Of a DNA stretch of 64,000 nt, positions 27,703 through 37,502 are shown in pieces (position 1 is the stretch's first letter; each line of letters begins with the position of its first letter). A program made the translations under genes and the position numbers. A model generated the notes under the pieces. It searched no databases. It saw only the letters and a program-made list of their open reading frames with translations, and was not told the origin of the DNA. The DNA is from CANMUM01 sp965263365. Its GTDB lineage: Bacteria > Pseudomonadota > Alphaproteobacteria > Rhodobacterales > Rhodobacteraceae. The stretch lies in assembly GCA_965263365.1 (NCBI GenBank), contig OZ253672.1, forward strand, positions 1,178,001 to 1,242,000, written 5' to 3'.

Positions 27703-28374
27703 TCAATGACGACGCCAAACCTTGCGCAAACAGTCGTCCAACTCTTGATAATGACGAAATTCAAAATTAAAATGCACGGGCGCGCCCCCATTATGATGAT
27801 ATCCGCTTGAATAATAGCCGAAAGCCATATCTGCGTTTTGTGCGGCGCGCGCATCAATCACACTGTCGCCAATAAAGAGCGCATGTGCCCTCTCCACACC
27901 TATACCTTCTAACGCCTTTAATAAAGGCGCCGCACTTGGCTTCTTCTCATCTGCACAATCGCCGCTAATAACCACTTCAAAATAATGCGAAAGATTGAGA
28001 TGTTTCAAAATCAAATCTGTGGCCTTTTTGGGTTTATTTGTACAAATCGCGAGCTTTACGCCACGAGCGCTCAAATGATAAAGAACCTCCTCAACGCCGT
28101 CAAAAATTTTGGTATGAACAGAAAGGTTTTCCTCATAAACTTTCAGAAAGTCTTGAACCCATTTTTCTTGAAGCGATAGCGGCTTGTGCACATGTCGTAA
28201 AATGCGCTCGATCAGTTTCGGCACCCCATTGCCTATGAAAGAATGAATTTGCCCCAAGGTGAGCGGTACCAACTCATTTTGCTCAAGCAATATATTTGCG
28301 CTCGCACATATATCGGGCGCACTATCAATCAAGGTTCCATCGAGATCAAAAATTACGGCGCGTAGAGAATTCAA
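27703..28374 (-). CDS. gph: Phosphoglycolate phosphatase (HAD family)
   Basis: 223 residues. HAD motif I FDLDGTLIDSAPDI at 9-22, motif II ICTNKPKKAT, motif III with ISGDCADEKKPSAAPL and motif IV FIGDSVIDARAA. Dephosphorylates 2-phosphoglycolate formed during DNA repair or by Rubisco. Its start overlaps rpe by ATGA, giving the tkt-rpe-gph order common with Calvin or pentose-phosphate gene sets. No Rubisco gene is present here. Confidence 0.92.
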   Translation of the reverse strand: MNSLRAVIFDLDGTLIDSAPDICASANILLEQNELVPLTLGQIHSFIGNGVPKLIERILRHVHKPLSLQEKWVQDFLKVYEENLSVHTKIFDGVEEVLYHLSARGVKLAICTNKPKKATDLILKHLNLSHYFEVVISGDCADEKKPSAAPLLKALEGIGVERAHALFIGDSVIDARAAQNADMAFGYYSSGYHHNGGAPVHFNFEFRHYQELDDCLRKVWRRH

Positions 28375-29054
28375 GACACTATGGAGTTACGAATCGCGCT
28401 TATATTATCACCATATACGCTGGGATTCGCAACACTTCCCCCCTTAAACACGGCCGAGCCAGCCACGAGAACATCCGCCCCCGCATCAACCATCAAAGGA
28501 GCGGTTTGTGCCGTTATACCGCCGTCAATTTCAATATGAATGGGTCGATCCCCAATCATCGCTCGTAGTTTTTTCACTTTTTCGATTTGACTATGAATAA
28601 AATTCTGCCCGCCAAATCCGGGATTTACGGTCATCACACAAATCAGATCCACCATATCGAGAAGATATTCAACATCTTCAATTCCTGTTCCTGGATTTAA
28701 CGCGAGGCCCGCTTTACAACCTTCTCCGCGAATAGCTTGTAAAGTACGATGAATATGCGCGCCCGCCTCCAAATGCGCGGTGATAATATCAGCCCCTGCC
28801 TCGGCAAATGATTGAATATAAGGATCAACCGGCGCAATCATAAGATGCACGTCCATAACCGTTTTGATATGCTTACGAATTGCAGTGCAAAGGGGCGGTC
28901 CAAATGTTAAGTTCGGAACGAAATGGCCATCCATAACATCGACATGAATCCAATCCGCTCCTTGCGCCTCAACGGCTTCAATCTCAGCACCAAAATTCGC
29001 AAAATCAGCCGAAAGAATAGACGGCGCAATCTTTAGTTGTCTTGAAAACTCCAT
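28371..29054 (-). CDS. rpe: Ribulose-phosphate 3-epimerase
   Basis: 227 residues, full length. Interconverts ribulose 5-phosphate and xylulose 5-phosphate. TIM-barrel signatures IAPSILSADFANFG, WIHVDVMDGHFVPNLTFGP (metal-binding His-Asp-His), VMTVNPGFGGQ and IEIDGGI. It starts nine bases after tkt ends, and overlaps gph. Confidence 0.98.
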   Translation of the reverse strand: MEFSRQLKIAPSILSADFANFGAEIEAVEAQGADWIHVDVMDGHFVPNLTFGPPLCTAIRKHIKTVMDVHLMIAPVDPYIQSFAEAGADIITAHLEAGAHIHRTLQAIRGEGCKAGLALNPGTGIEDVEYLLDMVDLICVMTVNPGFGGQNFIHSQIEKVKKLRAMIGDRPIHIEIDGGITAQTAPLMVDAGADVLVAGSAVFKGGSVANPSVYGDNISAIRNSIVS

Positions 29055-29063
29055 AAGACGAGC

Positions 29064-31019
29064 CTACCCTTTCATCACACGACGTGCAGCACTTGCGATA
29101 TTTTCTTTGGTGATGCCAAATTGCTGATATAATTCACTCGCGGGCGCAGAAGCACCAAATGAAGTCATGCCCACAAACTCATCTTTATGGCGCAGCATCA
29201 AGTCCCAACCTTGAGAAACCGCAGCCTCAACGCCGACGCGCGGCGCTTGGCCAAGTACGGCGCTGCGATACTCTTCTGATTGTGCTGCGAAAAGTTCGAA
29301 ACACGGCGCAGAAACAACCGCAACTTTCACCCCCTCTGCTTCTAAAATTTCGGCAGCTTGCACCGCGAGCTCCACTTCAGAACCCGTCGCAACCAAGGTC
29401 ACATCACGCATATCTTGATCACCTTTAAGGACATAAGCCCCCTTATCAGAGCGCATCGATGCGTCTTGGCGCAGACATGGTAATCCTTGACGAGAAAGCG
29501 CCAAAATCGAAGGAGTCGCTTCAAGACCGAGGGCAATTTCCCAAGCTTCGGCTGTTTCCACAACATCTGCCGGACGAAATACATACATATTCGGCAAAGC
29601 GCGCAAACCCGCAATTGTTTCGACAGGCTGATGGGTCGGCCCATCCTCACCGAGACCAATACTATCATGCGTCAATACATAGACAACCTTTTGACCCATT
29701 AGAGCAGATAAGCGCATTGCGCCGCGCATATAATCGGCAAAAACAAGGAATGTTCCCCCATAAGGCACGAAACCACCATAAAGTGATAAACCATTCATAA
29801 CGGAAGCCATCGCATGCTCCCGCACCCCGTAATAGACGTAGCGACCTGAGAAATCATCAGACTTCACCGGCAAAGTCTGAGAAGTGTTCGTAAGGTTCGA
29901 ACCCGTCAAATCGGCCGAGCCGCCAATTGTGTTGGGCGTCGCCTCATTAATGACTTCAAGCGCCATTTGCGAAGCTTTACGAGACGCAACTTTAGGTTGC
30001 TCTGAGACTAACTTCTCACGATATTTCGCCATCGCTTTTTGGAGAGAATTTTGGTCAATGCCTTTAAGGAAATCATTTATATCATTGTTATCATTATCTT
30101 TTTTCCACGCATCATGTGTAGAATTACCGCGCGCTGCGATAGCCTCCCAAGCCGATTTTATATCTGAAGGAATTTCAAAAGGCCCATGTGTCCAATTCAA
30201 GTGCGCGCGCGCAGCCGCGATTTCTTCATCACCAAGGGGTGCCCCATGCACATTATGACCGCCCTGCTTATTTGGCGCGCCAAATCCAATAATCGTGCGG
30301 CAAGCAATCATCGTTGGCTTATCCGTTTCTGATTGCGCAGCTTCAATCCCCTTTGCAATGGCGTCATGGTCATGTCCATCAACTTCGAGCACGTGCCATC
30401 CAGCAGCTTCAAAACGCAATTTTTGCGACATACTGGTCGCGACGTCCGTGTCTCCGTCAATCGTGATCTTATTGTCGTCCCAAAAAACGATCAAAGACCC
30501 CAATCCAAGATGACCAGCCATATCAATCGCTTCGTGAGATATGCCCTCCATAAGGCAACCATCTCCCGCCAAAACATAGGTATAGTGCTTGATGGCATCA
30601 CCAAATCTCGCATTCATCAGACGCTCGCCCAGCGCCATGCCGACCGCATTTGCAATCCCTTGCCCCAAAGGGCCCGTTGTCGTTTCAATCCCCTTCGCGT
30701 GCCCATATTCAGGATGCCCAGCCGTGCGTGCCCCCCATTGACGGAAATTTTTTAATTCCTCAATCGGCATATCTTCATAACCCAAAAGATGGTGAATTGC
30801 ATAAAGCAACATCGAACCATGACCAGCCGATAATATGAACCGATCGCGATTTGCCCACGTCGGATTGCTTGGATCAATATTTATGAACCGATTAAATAAC
30901 ACAGTCGCGACGTCCGCCGCCCCCATCGGAAGGCCGGGATGGCCTGAATTCGCGGCTTGAACAGCATCCATTGCTAAAAAGCGGATTGCATTGGACATCT
31001 GATTTTCTGTGATCGACAT
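29064..31019 (-). CDS. tkt: Transketolase
   Basis: 651 residues from ATG 31019 with AAGGAGA upstream; the frame continues eight codons without need. Thiamine-diphosphate enzyme exchanging two-carbon units in the pentose phosphate pathway. Seen: SGHPGLPMGAADV, LSAGHGSMLLYA, the ThDP motif GDGCLMEGISHEA ending in WDDNKITIDG, and the pyrimidine-domain YYGVREHAMASVMNG. First gene of tkt-rpe-gph. The 280-bp region before it, shared with divergent manC, holds no other gene. Confidence 0.98.
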   Translation of the reverse strand: MSITENQMSNAIRFLAMDAVQAANSGHPGLPMGAADVATVLFNRFINIDPSNPTWANRDRFILSAGHGSMLLYAIHHLLGYEDMPIEELKNFRQWGARTAGHPEYGHAKGIETTTGPLGQGIANAVGMALGERLMNARFGDAIKHYTYVLAGDGCLMEGISHEAIDMAGHLGLGSLIVFWDDNKITIDGDTDVATSMSQKLRFEAAGWHVLEVDGHDHDAIAKGIEAAQSETDKPTMIACRTIIGFGAPNKQGGHNVHGAPLGDEEIAAARAHLNWTHGPFEIPSDIKSAWEAIAARGNSTHDAWKKDNDNNDINDFLKGIDQNSLQKAMAKYREKLVSEQPKVASRKASQMALEVINEATPNTIGGSADLTGSNLTNTSQTLPVKSDDFSGRYVYYGVREHAMASVMNGLSLYGGFVPYGGTFLVFADYMRGAMRLSALMGQKVVYVLTHDSIGLGEDGPTHQPVETIAGLRALPNMYVFRPADVVETAEAWEIALGLEATPSILALSRQGLPCLRQDASMRSDKGAYVLKGDQDMRDVTLVATGSEVELAVQAAEILEAEGVKVAVVSAPCFELFAAQSEEYRSAVLGQAPRVGVEAAVSQGWDLMLRHKDEFVGMTSFGASAPASELYQQFGITKENIASAARRVMKG

Positions 31020-31323
31020 AGTTTCTCCTTGCCTAATTGGCATCGCATTAACATTATATAAGGCCGAGAATAGACGTGAAAATCAAAAAATTTGCAACCC
31101 TTATGGGCGCATCAAAACAAGTTTTCCTTTAAATTGATCGAGAATAGAGACGAATTCTTTTCCAACTCAACACCTGCAAGTTTTTTCGCATCGAAAATAT
31201 CGTGAAGAAAGGGTGATTTGCTCGCATTTATAGAAAAAACATGAAAAAATAGCGTAAAATTAAGAATCGATTTATTTGCCGGCTATATATTTTAATAAAA
31301 TTTGAAAGATTGAGGTTTGCAAT

Positions 31324-32745
31324 ATGATAAATTTTCGACCTGTCATTCTTTGTGGCGGAGCTGGCAAGCGTTTATGGCCTTTGTCGCGAGAAAGCTATCC
31401 CAAGCAATTTGCAAAACTTGTTTATGAGGATGAGACTCTATTTCAATCAACACTGAGACGCGCCGCAGCCGCAGGCGGGATCAATCCTGTCCTCATGTCG
31501 GCAAATCGTTACCGTTTTGTTGTCGGTGAGCAACTTGAACAGGCCAATATTCAATGCGCTCAACAATTAATCGAGCCCACTTCTCGAAATACAGCAGCCT
31601 CCATAGCCGCCGCTGCATACCTCATCAATCAGGAAAGTGACGATATCATGGTTGTTTTCCCTTCTGATCATCATATTGAGGACGAATCTGCTTTTTCAAG
31701 TGCGCTGAAAAAGGCCATCCAAGCCGCACAAGATAATCAAATTGTCACTTTAGGCGTCGTTCCCAAACTTCCAGAAACTTCTTACGGATATATTGAAATT
31801 GCAAAAGACATTGATTCCGTAGATGAGACAACGCCATTTTTAAGTTTTGTCGAGAAGCCCGATCAGGAAGGCGCCAAACGGCTTTTTAAAAATAAAAAAC
31901 ACTTCTGGAACTCCGGAATCTTCATTTTTAAAGCTAGCCAAATTCTCAAAGCCTTCCAAATGCATGACCCTGAAACATTATCTGCGGTCAGTATGGCTGT
32001 TGAACTGGGCAAAAAAGATCTCGATTTTTTCAGGCTCGACACGAAATATGACTCTGCACGAGATATTTCATTTGATCATGCCATCATGGAACACGTCGAA
32101 GGATTAGTCGTACCAATGGATTGCGGCTGGAACGATATGGGCGGATGGCGAACGGTTTGGCAAGAAAGCCAACAAAATGATCAAGGTAACGTGACAAAGG
32201 GCAATACGACACTAATCGAATGTCAAAACTCACTCATTCGAAATGAAAGCAATAAAATGCAAGTGGTGAGTGTTGGACTGGACAATATTGCCGTTGTTGT
32301 GATGCATGATGGCGTACTTGTCAGCCATTTGGATAAAGTTCAATTGGTGGGTGATGCGGTTTCACAAATGCGTTCAGAAGGCGTATGGCAAGCCGACAAA
32401 TTTCCACAGTCTTTTCGACCTTGGGGATGGTTTGAGACGTTAATTAAAAATACACGATTTCACGTTAAAACTATACTCGTCGAACCGGGAAAAAAGCTCT
32501 CCCTTCAAAGCCACATCCACCGCGCTGAACATTGGATTGTAGTTGAAGGGTCTGCAAAAGTCACGATCGACGACGAAATTAAAATTATTAGTGAAAACGA
32601 AAGCGTCTATGTCCCTCTGGGAGCTAAGCATCGACTGGAAAATCCAGGCAAAGTTGATCTGAAGCTCATTGAAGTTCAAACGGGCGCTTATTTAGAAGAA
32701 GATGACATCATTCGATATGAAGACGTCTACAATAGAGAAGAATAG
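31324..32745 (+). CDS. manC: Mannose-1-phosphate guanylyltransferase / mannose-6-phosphate isomerase
   Basis: 473 residues, the bifunctional ManC/CpsB/AlgA type. The N-terminal nucleotidyltransferase has CGGAGKRLWPLSRESYPKQF and FVEKPDQEGA; the C-terminal cupin has RPWGWFETL and QSHIHRAEHWIVVEG with the metal-binding histidines. It makes GDP-mannose for exopolysaccharide, O-antigen or glycosylation. GAGG stands upstream of the ATG. The type I secretion pair follows 81 bases later on the same strand. Confidence 0.96.
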   Translation: MINFRPVILCGGAGKRLWPLSRESYPKQFAKLVYEDETLFQSTLRRAAAAGGINPVLMSANRYRFVVGEQLEQANIQCAQQLIEPTSRNTAASIAAAAYLINQESDDIMVVFPSDHHIEDESAFSSALKKAIQAAQDNQIVTLGVVPKLPETSYGYIEIAKDIDSVDETTPFLSFVEKPDQEGAKRLFKNKKHFWNSGIFIFKASQILKAFQMHDPETLSAVSMAVELGKKDLDFFRLDTKYDSARDISFDHAIMEHVEGLVVPMDCGWNDMGGWRTVWQESQQNDQGNVTKGNTTLIECQNSLIRNESNKMQVVSVGLDNIAVVVMHDGVLVSHLDKVQLVGDAVSQMRSEGVWQADKFPQSFRPWGWFETLIKNTRFHVKTILVEPGKKLSLQSHIHRAEHWIVVEGSAKVTIDDEIKIISENESVYVPLGAKHRLENPGKVDLKLIEVQTGAYLEEDDIIRYEDVYNREE

Positions 32746-32826
32746 TACCTTTTGCGAAATCATGGCCTTGATGCCTGCCTCTGTTTTCTCTTCATTATAT
32801 CTTCTAACGCGAGTATTTAATTGCCA

Positions 32827-34533
32827 ATGAACACGTATTTCAAAGGTGTGTTTTTTTCGATCTTCGCGACCTCATGTATCGTGAATTTGCTCATGTTAGC
32901 TTCTCCGGTGTTTTTATTGTTGATTTATGGCAATGTTCTTCCCACTAAATCGACGGAAACGCTGACCGTTCTCACGATTTTGGTTTTGGCAATCTATATA
33001 TTTCAGGGCATTATCGATTATGTGAGAGGGCGTATCATTGCCCGCATCGGTGCCCAAATTCAAAATGATTTAGAAGAAAAAATTCTTTTGATGGAATTTG
33101 AAAAAAACACTGCACAAACTCTTTCTCTTTCCCACCACACTCAGCGCATACAAAGTGCGTTTTCCTCCCCCGCAATTTCGTTTTTCATTGATGCGCTTTG
33201 GACACCCCTTTTCATTTTTACAGCATTTATTTTCCACCCATGGATTGGCATTTACTCAGTCGTTGCCATCGGGATATTGATAACCGCAGCAGCTCTTAAC
33301 GGTACATTAAACAAAGCGAGACTGGCAGAGCTCAATGAAAGACTTGAAACAACACACAGGACATCTCATCAATTCAAATCGGCCTCTGAAATTGTAAAAA
33401 CACAAGGCATGCAAGAGAGGGTCGCGCGAACCATCGCCTCAGCGAAACAAAGTGATTTGCAAGTGCATTTATCTGCGCATGATCACGCAGCAATTTTTAC
33501 CAATTTATCCAAATCTTTGCGCCATATTGCACAATCTGGTATTTTAGCACTTGGCGCCTATTTAGTGCTCACAGAAAATATAAATGCGGGTATTATGATC
33601 GCAGGTTCAATTCTACTCGGTCGAGCCTTGCAACCCATTGACGGCTTAATCGGATATTGGACGCTTTTACGCGATGCCTTTTCGGCTTGGAAAAAACTCT
33701 CAGAGCATTTTCCCGAATTCATGAATTCCAAGCAATCCGCGATATTACCAATTCCCAAGGGACATCTAAGCGTTGAAAAGCTTTATCTCGGGCCAAATAA
33801 GGACAGCCTAATCTTAAAAAATGTGAGCTTCGATCTTAATCAAGGTGAAACATTGGGTATCTTGGGCGAAAGCGCATCAGGAAAAACCACATTAGTCCGA
33901 GCTATTTTAGGCGTTTTGCGTCCATTAAGTGGCAAAATTCAAATAGACGGCGCCGCAATTACTCAATTTCAGCCCAATCAAATTTCTCAAATATTTGGCT
34001 ATGTTCCACAACATATACAATTTTTAGAGGGTAGCATATCAGACAATATTTCTAAGTTCAGCACCGAAGAAAATCGACATGATCTCGTTATTAAAGCCGC
34101 AACTTTGAGTGGTGCGCATGAGTTTATCACATCACTACCGGAAGGCTACAACACACAAATATCACAGAATTTATCAGAAGGGCAAAAACAGCTCATTGCC
34201 CTAGCACGATCTCTTTACGAACTTCCCAGGATTATCATTCTCGATCAAGCTAATGCTCAGTTGGACGGACTTGGTAACCAAAAAATAAATAATCTCATTA
34301 ACAAGCTCAAGCAAGCAAAACGCACCGTCATCGTCGTTTCTAACAATGCTTCAATGATCAAAAATTGTGACAAGCTCATAGTACTCGAAAATGGTCTTGT
34401 CCGTTCTTTTGGTGAGACCGAAATCATAATGAAAAAACACTTCAAAAATATAGCGCGGATTGAAAAACCAAACTTAAATCCACGCCCAGAGTCTCCTGAT
34501 TTAAAAAAACAACTCCCACTCGAGAATGAGTAA
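32827..34533 (+). CDS. Type I secretion ABC transporter, PrtD-like, with degenerate ATPase site
   Basis: 568 residues from ATG 32827 (a TTG two codons earlier is also open). The N-terminal membrane domain has the PrtD/HasD layout without a C39 peptidase. Residue numbers below count from the TTG. Walker A GESASGKTT, Q-loop VPQHIQ and signature LSEGQKQ are intact. Walker B reads IIILDQANAQLD: the catalytic Glu is Gln476. The H-loop reads VVSNNAS: the switch His is Asn508. Both changes are direct in the DNA (CAA, AAC). A homodimer would be expected to hydrolyse ATP poorly or not at all. It may pair with another ABC subunit, or have lost transport. The HlyD gene follows after nine bases. Confidence 0.88.
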   Translation: MNTYFKGVFFSIFATSCIVNLLMLASPVFLLLIYGNVLPTKSTETLTVLTILVLAIYIFQGIIDYVRGRIIARIGAQIQNDLEEKILLMEFEKNTAQTLSLSHHTQRIQSAFSSPAISFFIDALWTPLFIFTAFIFHPWIGIYSVVAIGILITAAALNGTLNKARLAELNERLETTHRTSHQFKSASEIVKTQGMQERVARTIASAKQSDLQVHLSAHDHAAIFTNLSKSLRHIAQSGILALGAYLVLTENINAGIMIAGSILLGRALQPIDGLIGYWTLLRDAFSAWKKLSEHFPEFMNSKQSAILPIPKGHLSVEKLYLGPNKDSLILKNVSFDLNQGETLGILGESASGKTTLVRAILGVLRPLSGKIQIDGAAITQFQPNQISQIFGYVPQHIQFLEGSISDNISKFSTEENRHDLVIKAATLSGAHEFITSLPEGYNTQISQNLSEGQKQLIALARSLYELPRIIILDQANAQLDGLGNQKINNLINKLKQAKRTVIVVSNNASMIKNCDKLIVLENGLVRSFGETEIIMKKHFKNIARIEKPNLNPRPESPDLKKQLPLENE

Positions 34534-34542
34534 TCTATCCAG

Positions 34543-35853
34543 ATGAATAATAACTTTAATTCAACCACCCAATTTTCGACAAAATTGTTCCAAAGGATTG
34601 GCTTTTTAACAATCGGATTGCTACTTTTGACAATTGGCGTTTGGAGTGTTTTCACCAATATTAACGGAGCCGTAATTGCACCAGGGCAAATAAATGTCGA
34701 AACGGGTCGGCATATCATCCAAAACCGATATGGGGGAAGTGTTTCTGAAATCATGGTCGAGGAAAACCAGTATGTAAAAAATGGACAAATACTCTTGCGC
34801 TTTCGCGGAGATGAGATCAAAACCGCGATTGAGGCACAAAAACTCATTCAAGCGAATTTATTATTTAGTGCAGCAAGATTACGCGCAGAAATTTCAAAAA
34901 CAGATTTTTCACTTTCAAATGAACTGACTATGCTTGCAGAGGCAGACCCGCGTTTTTCAGAATTAGCGGATGAACAGAAACGACTTTTTGATATTAGAAC
35001 AGAAAACTTAACCAATCAGGACAAACTCGCCGCACAACAAGTTAAACGCATTCACAATCAAATATCTGGCGCAAATGAAAATTTAAAAATTCTGGAAAAT
35101 CAAATTCAAAATTCCGAAGATGAACTCGAGCGTCTCGAAAAACTTGCCAGTAAAAAAATTGCGACAATTTCACAAGTTGTTTCCCAGCAAAATAAGGTCA
35201 ATGAATATATTACGCGCCTCGCCTCTGAAACGACACGTCTTGAAGATCTCAAGAAATCCCTCGAACTTGTATATGCAGAGCAACGCGCCGCTCATTCAGA
35301 ATGGGATCAAAACAGTGTCGAAAAATTGCAAGCGATTGAAGCTGAAATCAAAACAACTAACGCAAATTTAAAAGGACTTAATGAACGCTTAGAGGCCTTA
35401 GAAGTTACTGCACCACGAGATGGATTTGTATATGATCTTTCTGTCACTTCACTAGGCGCGGTCGTATCGCCAAGCGATCCGATTATGTATATTATACCAA
35501 GTGGGAGCAATTATTTGGTGAAGGCTGCAGTCGCGAGCCAGAACATTAGTGACATATTTGAAAAGCAGTCAACCGAAGTCGCTTTTCCAAGTTTAAACGC
35601 GCGAATGACACCAAAAATTAGAGGAGAAGTCACGCGCATAACTGCGGACGCAAGGCAAGACTTACAGACTGGACTAACCACCTATACAGTCGACATCATG
35701 ATAAGTAATAAGGAGCTTGAGAAACTTTCAAAATATCGTTTGCGACCCGGCATTCCCGCTGAGGTATTTTTCATAACTGAGCAACGTTCCCCATTATCTT
35801 ACCTTTTACGCCCAATTACCGATTTTCTTCAAAAATCACTTCGTGAAACCTAG
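34543..35853 (+). CDS. Type I secretion membrane fusion protein (HlyD/PrtE family)
   Basis: 436 residues: short cytoplasmic N-terminus, one membrane helix at about 20-38, the lipoyl half-motif QNRYGGSVSEIMVEENQYV, a long coiled coil at about 100-280, then VTAPRDGFVYDLSVTSLGAV and the HlyD C-terminal barrel ending in RPGIPAEVFFITEQRSPLSY. This is the standard adaptor of protease/lipase/RTX type I systems. It is coupled to the degenerate ABC gene. No substrate gene or TolC channel lies next to it; the VCBS gene at the left edge, about 35 kb away, is a candidate substrate. Confidence 0.92.
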   Translation: MNNNFNSTTQFSTKLFQRIGFLTIGLLLLTIGVWSVFTNINGAVIAPGQINVETGRHIIQNRYGGSVSEIMVEENQYVKNGQILLRFRGDEIKTAIEAQKLIQANLLFSAARLRAEISKTDFSLSNELTMLAEADPRFSELADEQKRLFDIRTENLTNQDKLAAQQVKRIHNQISGANENLKILENQIQNSEDELERLEKLASKKIATISQVVSQQNKVNEYITRLASETTRLEDLKKSLELVYAEQRAAHSEWDQNSVEKLQAIEAEIKTTNANLKGLNERLEALEVTAPRDGFVYDLSVTSLGAVVSPSDPIMYIIPSGSNYLVKAAVASQNISDIFEKQSTEVAFPSLNARMTPKIRGEVTRITADARQDLQTGLTTYTVDIMISNKELEKLSKYRLRPGIPAEVFFITEQRSPLSYLLRPITDFLQKSLRET

Positions 35854-35942
35854 ACCTGCCTTTCACAAAGCAAGTGAGCTTTAGAAACTCATTTCTAAAA
35901 AAATTGATAAAACCTCTGACGCAAAAACGCATTTACGGACTT

Positions 35943-37502
35943 CTAACTTTCAGGCAAAGCACCGCCCTCTTTTGTGCGCCGTTCCACAAAATCTTTGATC
36001 ACACCGAGTCGCGATTCATCAATATTTGGCTTGGGATCATTTGCAAGAATGCCTTGCCAGATTTCTGTTGCGCGCTCAGTGGCCGTTTTTTCGCCGTTTT
36101 CGCTCCAAGTCCCAATATTTGACCAATCAGCAACAAGAGGCTCATAAAAGGCTGTCTGATACCTTTGCATCGTATGGGTTGAGCCAAAAAAATGGCCGCC
36201 GGGCTTGACCTCGTCATGGGCTTCCATCGCGATATCCGCCGCGTTGGCGCTTGGTGCAACACACATTTCGGCAACCATTTGAATGGCTTCAATATCAGTT
36301 ATCAGCTTCTCATAGGAAATTGAAAGTCCACCCTCTAGCCAACCTGCAGATTGTTTGACAAAAGTTGTTCCCGCAAGCAGACAGCCCCAAAGCGCAAATT
36401 GATTTTCATTTGCTGCTTGACTATCATTTATATTCGAAGCCGAGCCTGCAGCGCATCGCCATGGCAGACCAACAAGTCTTGCAAGCTGACCCGCGGCGAG
36501 TGTCGCCTTAAACTGCTCGGGCGTGCCAAAGGCAGGCGCGCCAGATTTCATATCGACGTTGGATGTAAAGGTCCCGTAAAGAATGGGGGCGCCTTTTCGC
36601 GCCAATTGCGTAAGGGCGATTGAAGCCAAACACTCCGCATGGGAAAGCGTGATCGCACCCGCAACAGTAATTGGCGCCATTGCACCCATAAGTGTAAACG
36701 GCGTGATAATTGACGGCTGGCCAAATCTCGCAAAATCAATCAGACCCTGCCCCATCGGAATGTCGATCTGACGAGGAGAATTTGTATTAATGATACAATA
36801 GGTGTAAGCATTGTTTAGAAATTCATCATCAGAAAGACCCCTGAAATCTCGCACCATTTCAAAACTATCTAATGTTTGCGGGGTCCCGCGCGCGTAGACA
36901 TACGGCATTTTTTCGGAATAGGTCAGCTGGGTTTCCATATAGAAATAATGACGAAGATTTTGCTCAACGTCTTGAGCTTCCGTCATAGGCGTCAAAAAAT
37001 GCATCACGTCAAATTGCTCGACAATTTGGCAAAGTTCTTTAAAGTCTTGCCCACGCCCTGGCCTCCGACCTCTCACTCGATCGGTTGCATGTGGTGTGCC
37101 AGACCCTGGTAAAAAGGTAAGACTACCAAGTTCAAGCACTTCATCTTTTTCACGCGTTCCCGCATGCATATGAATTGACTTTGGCGCTGAATTAAGTGCG
37201 GCCTCTATAATGTCTCGGCCGATATAAACCATGTCGTCATCGTCAACGCGCCCCCCACCTTGTGCAAATATTTTTCGCGCTTCTGGCAAAAGCACCTTGA
37301 TTCCCTTGGTTTCAAGGAGCTTCAACGCGGATTCATGCATTTGCCTAATTTCGTCCTCAGAAAATACATTCATACTTGGAAACGGATTGCGCAATTGACG
37401 ATATTTCGTTGCGCGCTTTTCGACGGCTGCTTGATTTGCTCTCCCGCGCCGACCGCCACTTCTTCCACGAGTCTGACCTCGCGCTGCGTTTTCTTCGCTC
37501 AT
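35943..37502 (-). CDS. MttB-family methyltransferase (non-pyrrolysine), copy 1
   Basis: 519 residues. The frame has no internal TAG, so it lacks the pyrrolysine of archaeal trimethylamine methyltransferase. A basic low-complexity N-terminus (RGQTRGRSGGRRGRANQAAV) precedes the barrel. Family features include FLPGSGTPHATD, YCIINTNSPRQID, and repeated GLSISYEKLITD and GGHFFGSTHTMQRY near the C-terminus. Characterised non-Pyl relatives (MtgB, MtpB) demethylate glycine betaine or proline betaine to a corrinoid protein. No corrinoid protein gene is in the window. Start overlaps the GcvT-type gene stop by ATGA. Substrate is inferred, not shown. Confidence 0.88.
   Translation of the reverse strand: MSEENAARGQTRGRSGGRRGRANQAAVEKRATKYRQLRNPFPSMNVFSEDEIRQMHESALKLLETKGIKVLLPEARKIFAQGGGRVDDDDMVYIGRDIIEAALNSAPKSIHMHAGTREKDEVLELGSLTFLPGSGTPHATDRVRGRRPGRGQDFKELCQIVEQFDVMHFLTPMTEAQDVEQNLRHYFYMETQLTYSEKMPYVYARGTPQTLDSFEMVRDFRGLSDDEFLNNAYTYCIINTNSPRQIDIPMGQGLIDFARFGQPSIITPFTLMGAMAPITVAGAITLSHAECLASIALTQLARKGAPILYGTFTSNVDMKSGAPAFGTPEQFKATLAAGQLARLVGLPWRCAAGSASNINDSQAANENQFALWGCLLAGTTFVKQSAGWLEGGLSISYEKLITDIEAIQMVAEMCVAPSANAADIAMEAHDEVKPGGHFFGSTHTMQRYQTAFYEPLVADWSNIGTWSENGEKTATERATEIWQGILANDPKPNIDESRLGVIKDFVERRTKEGGALPES

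Noticed and set aside
34257..34847. 196-codon minus frame opposite the T1SS ABC and HlyD genes
   Set aside because: It is antisense to two strongly supported genes, has no ribosome-binding site or domain, and mirrors their codon pattern.
35880..35899. Hairpin TTTAGAAA/TTTCTAAA after the HlyD gene as a terminator
   Set aside because: All A-T-rich stem with no T run on the 3' side in either direction; not a convincing terminator.
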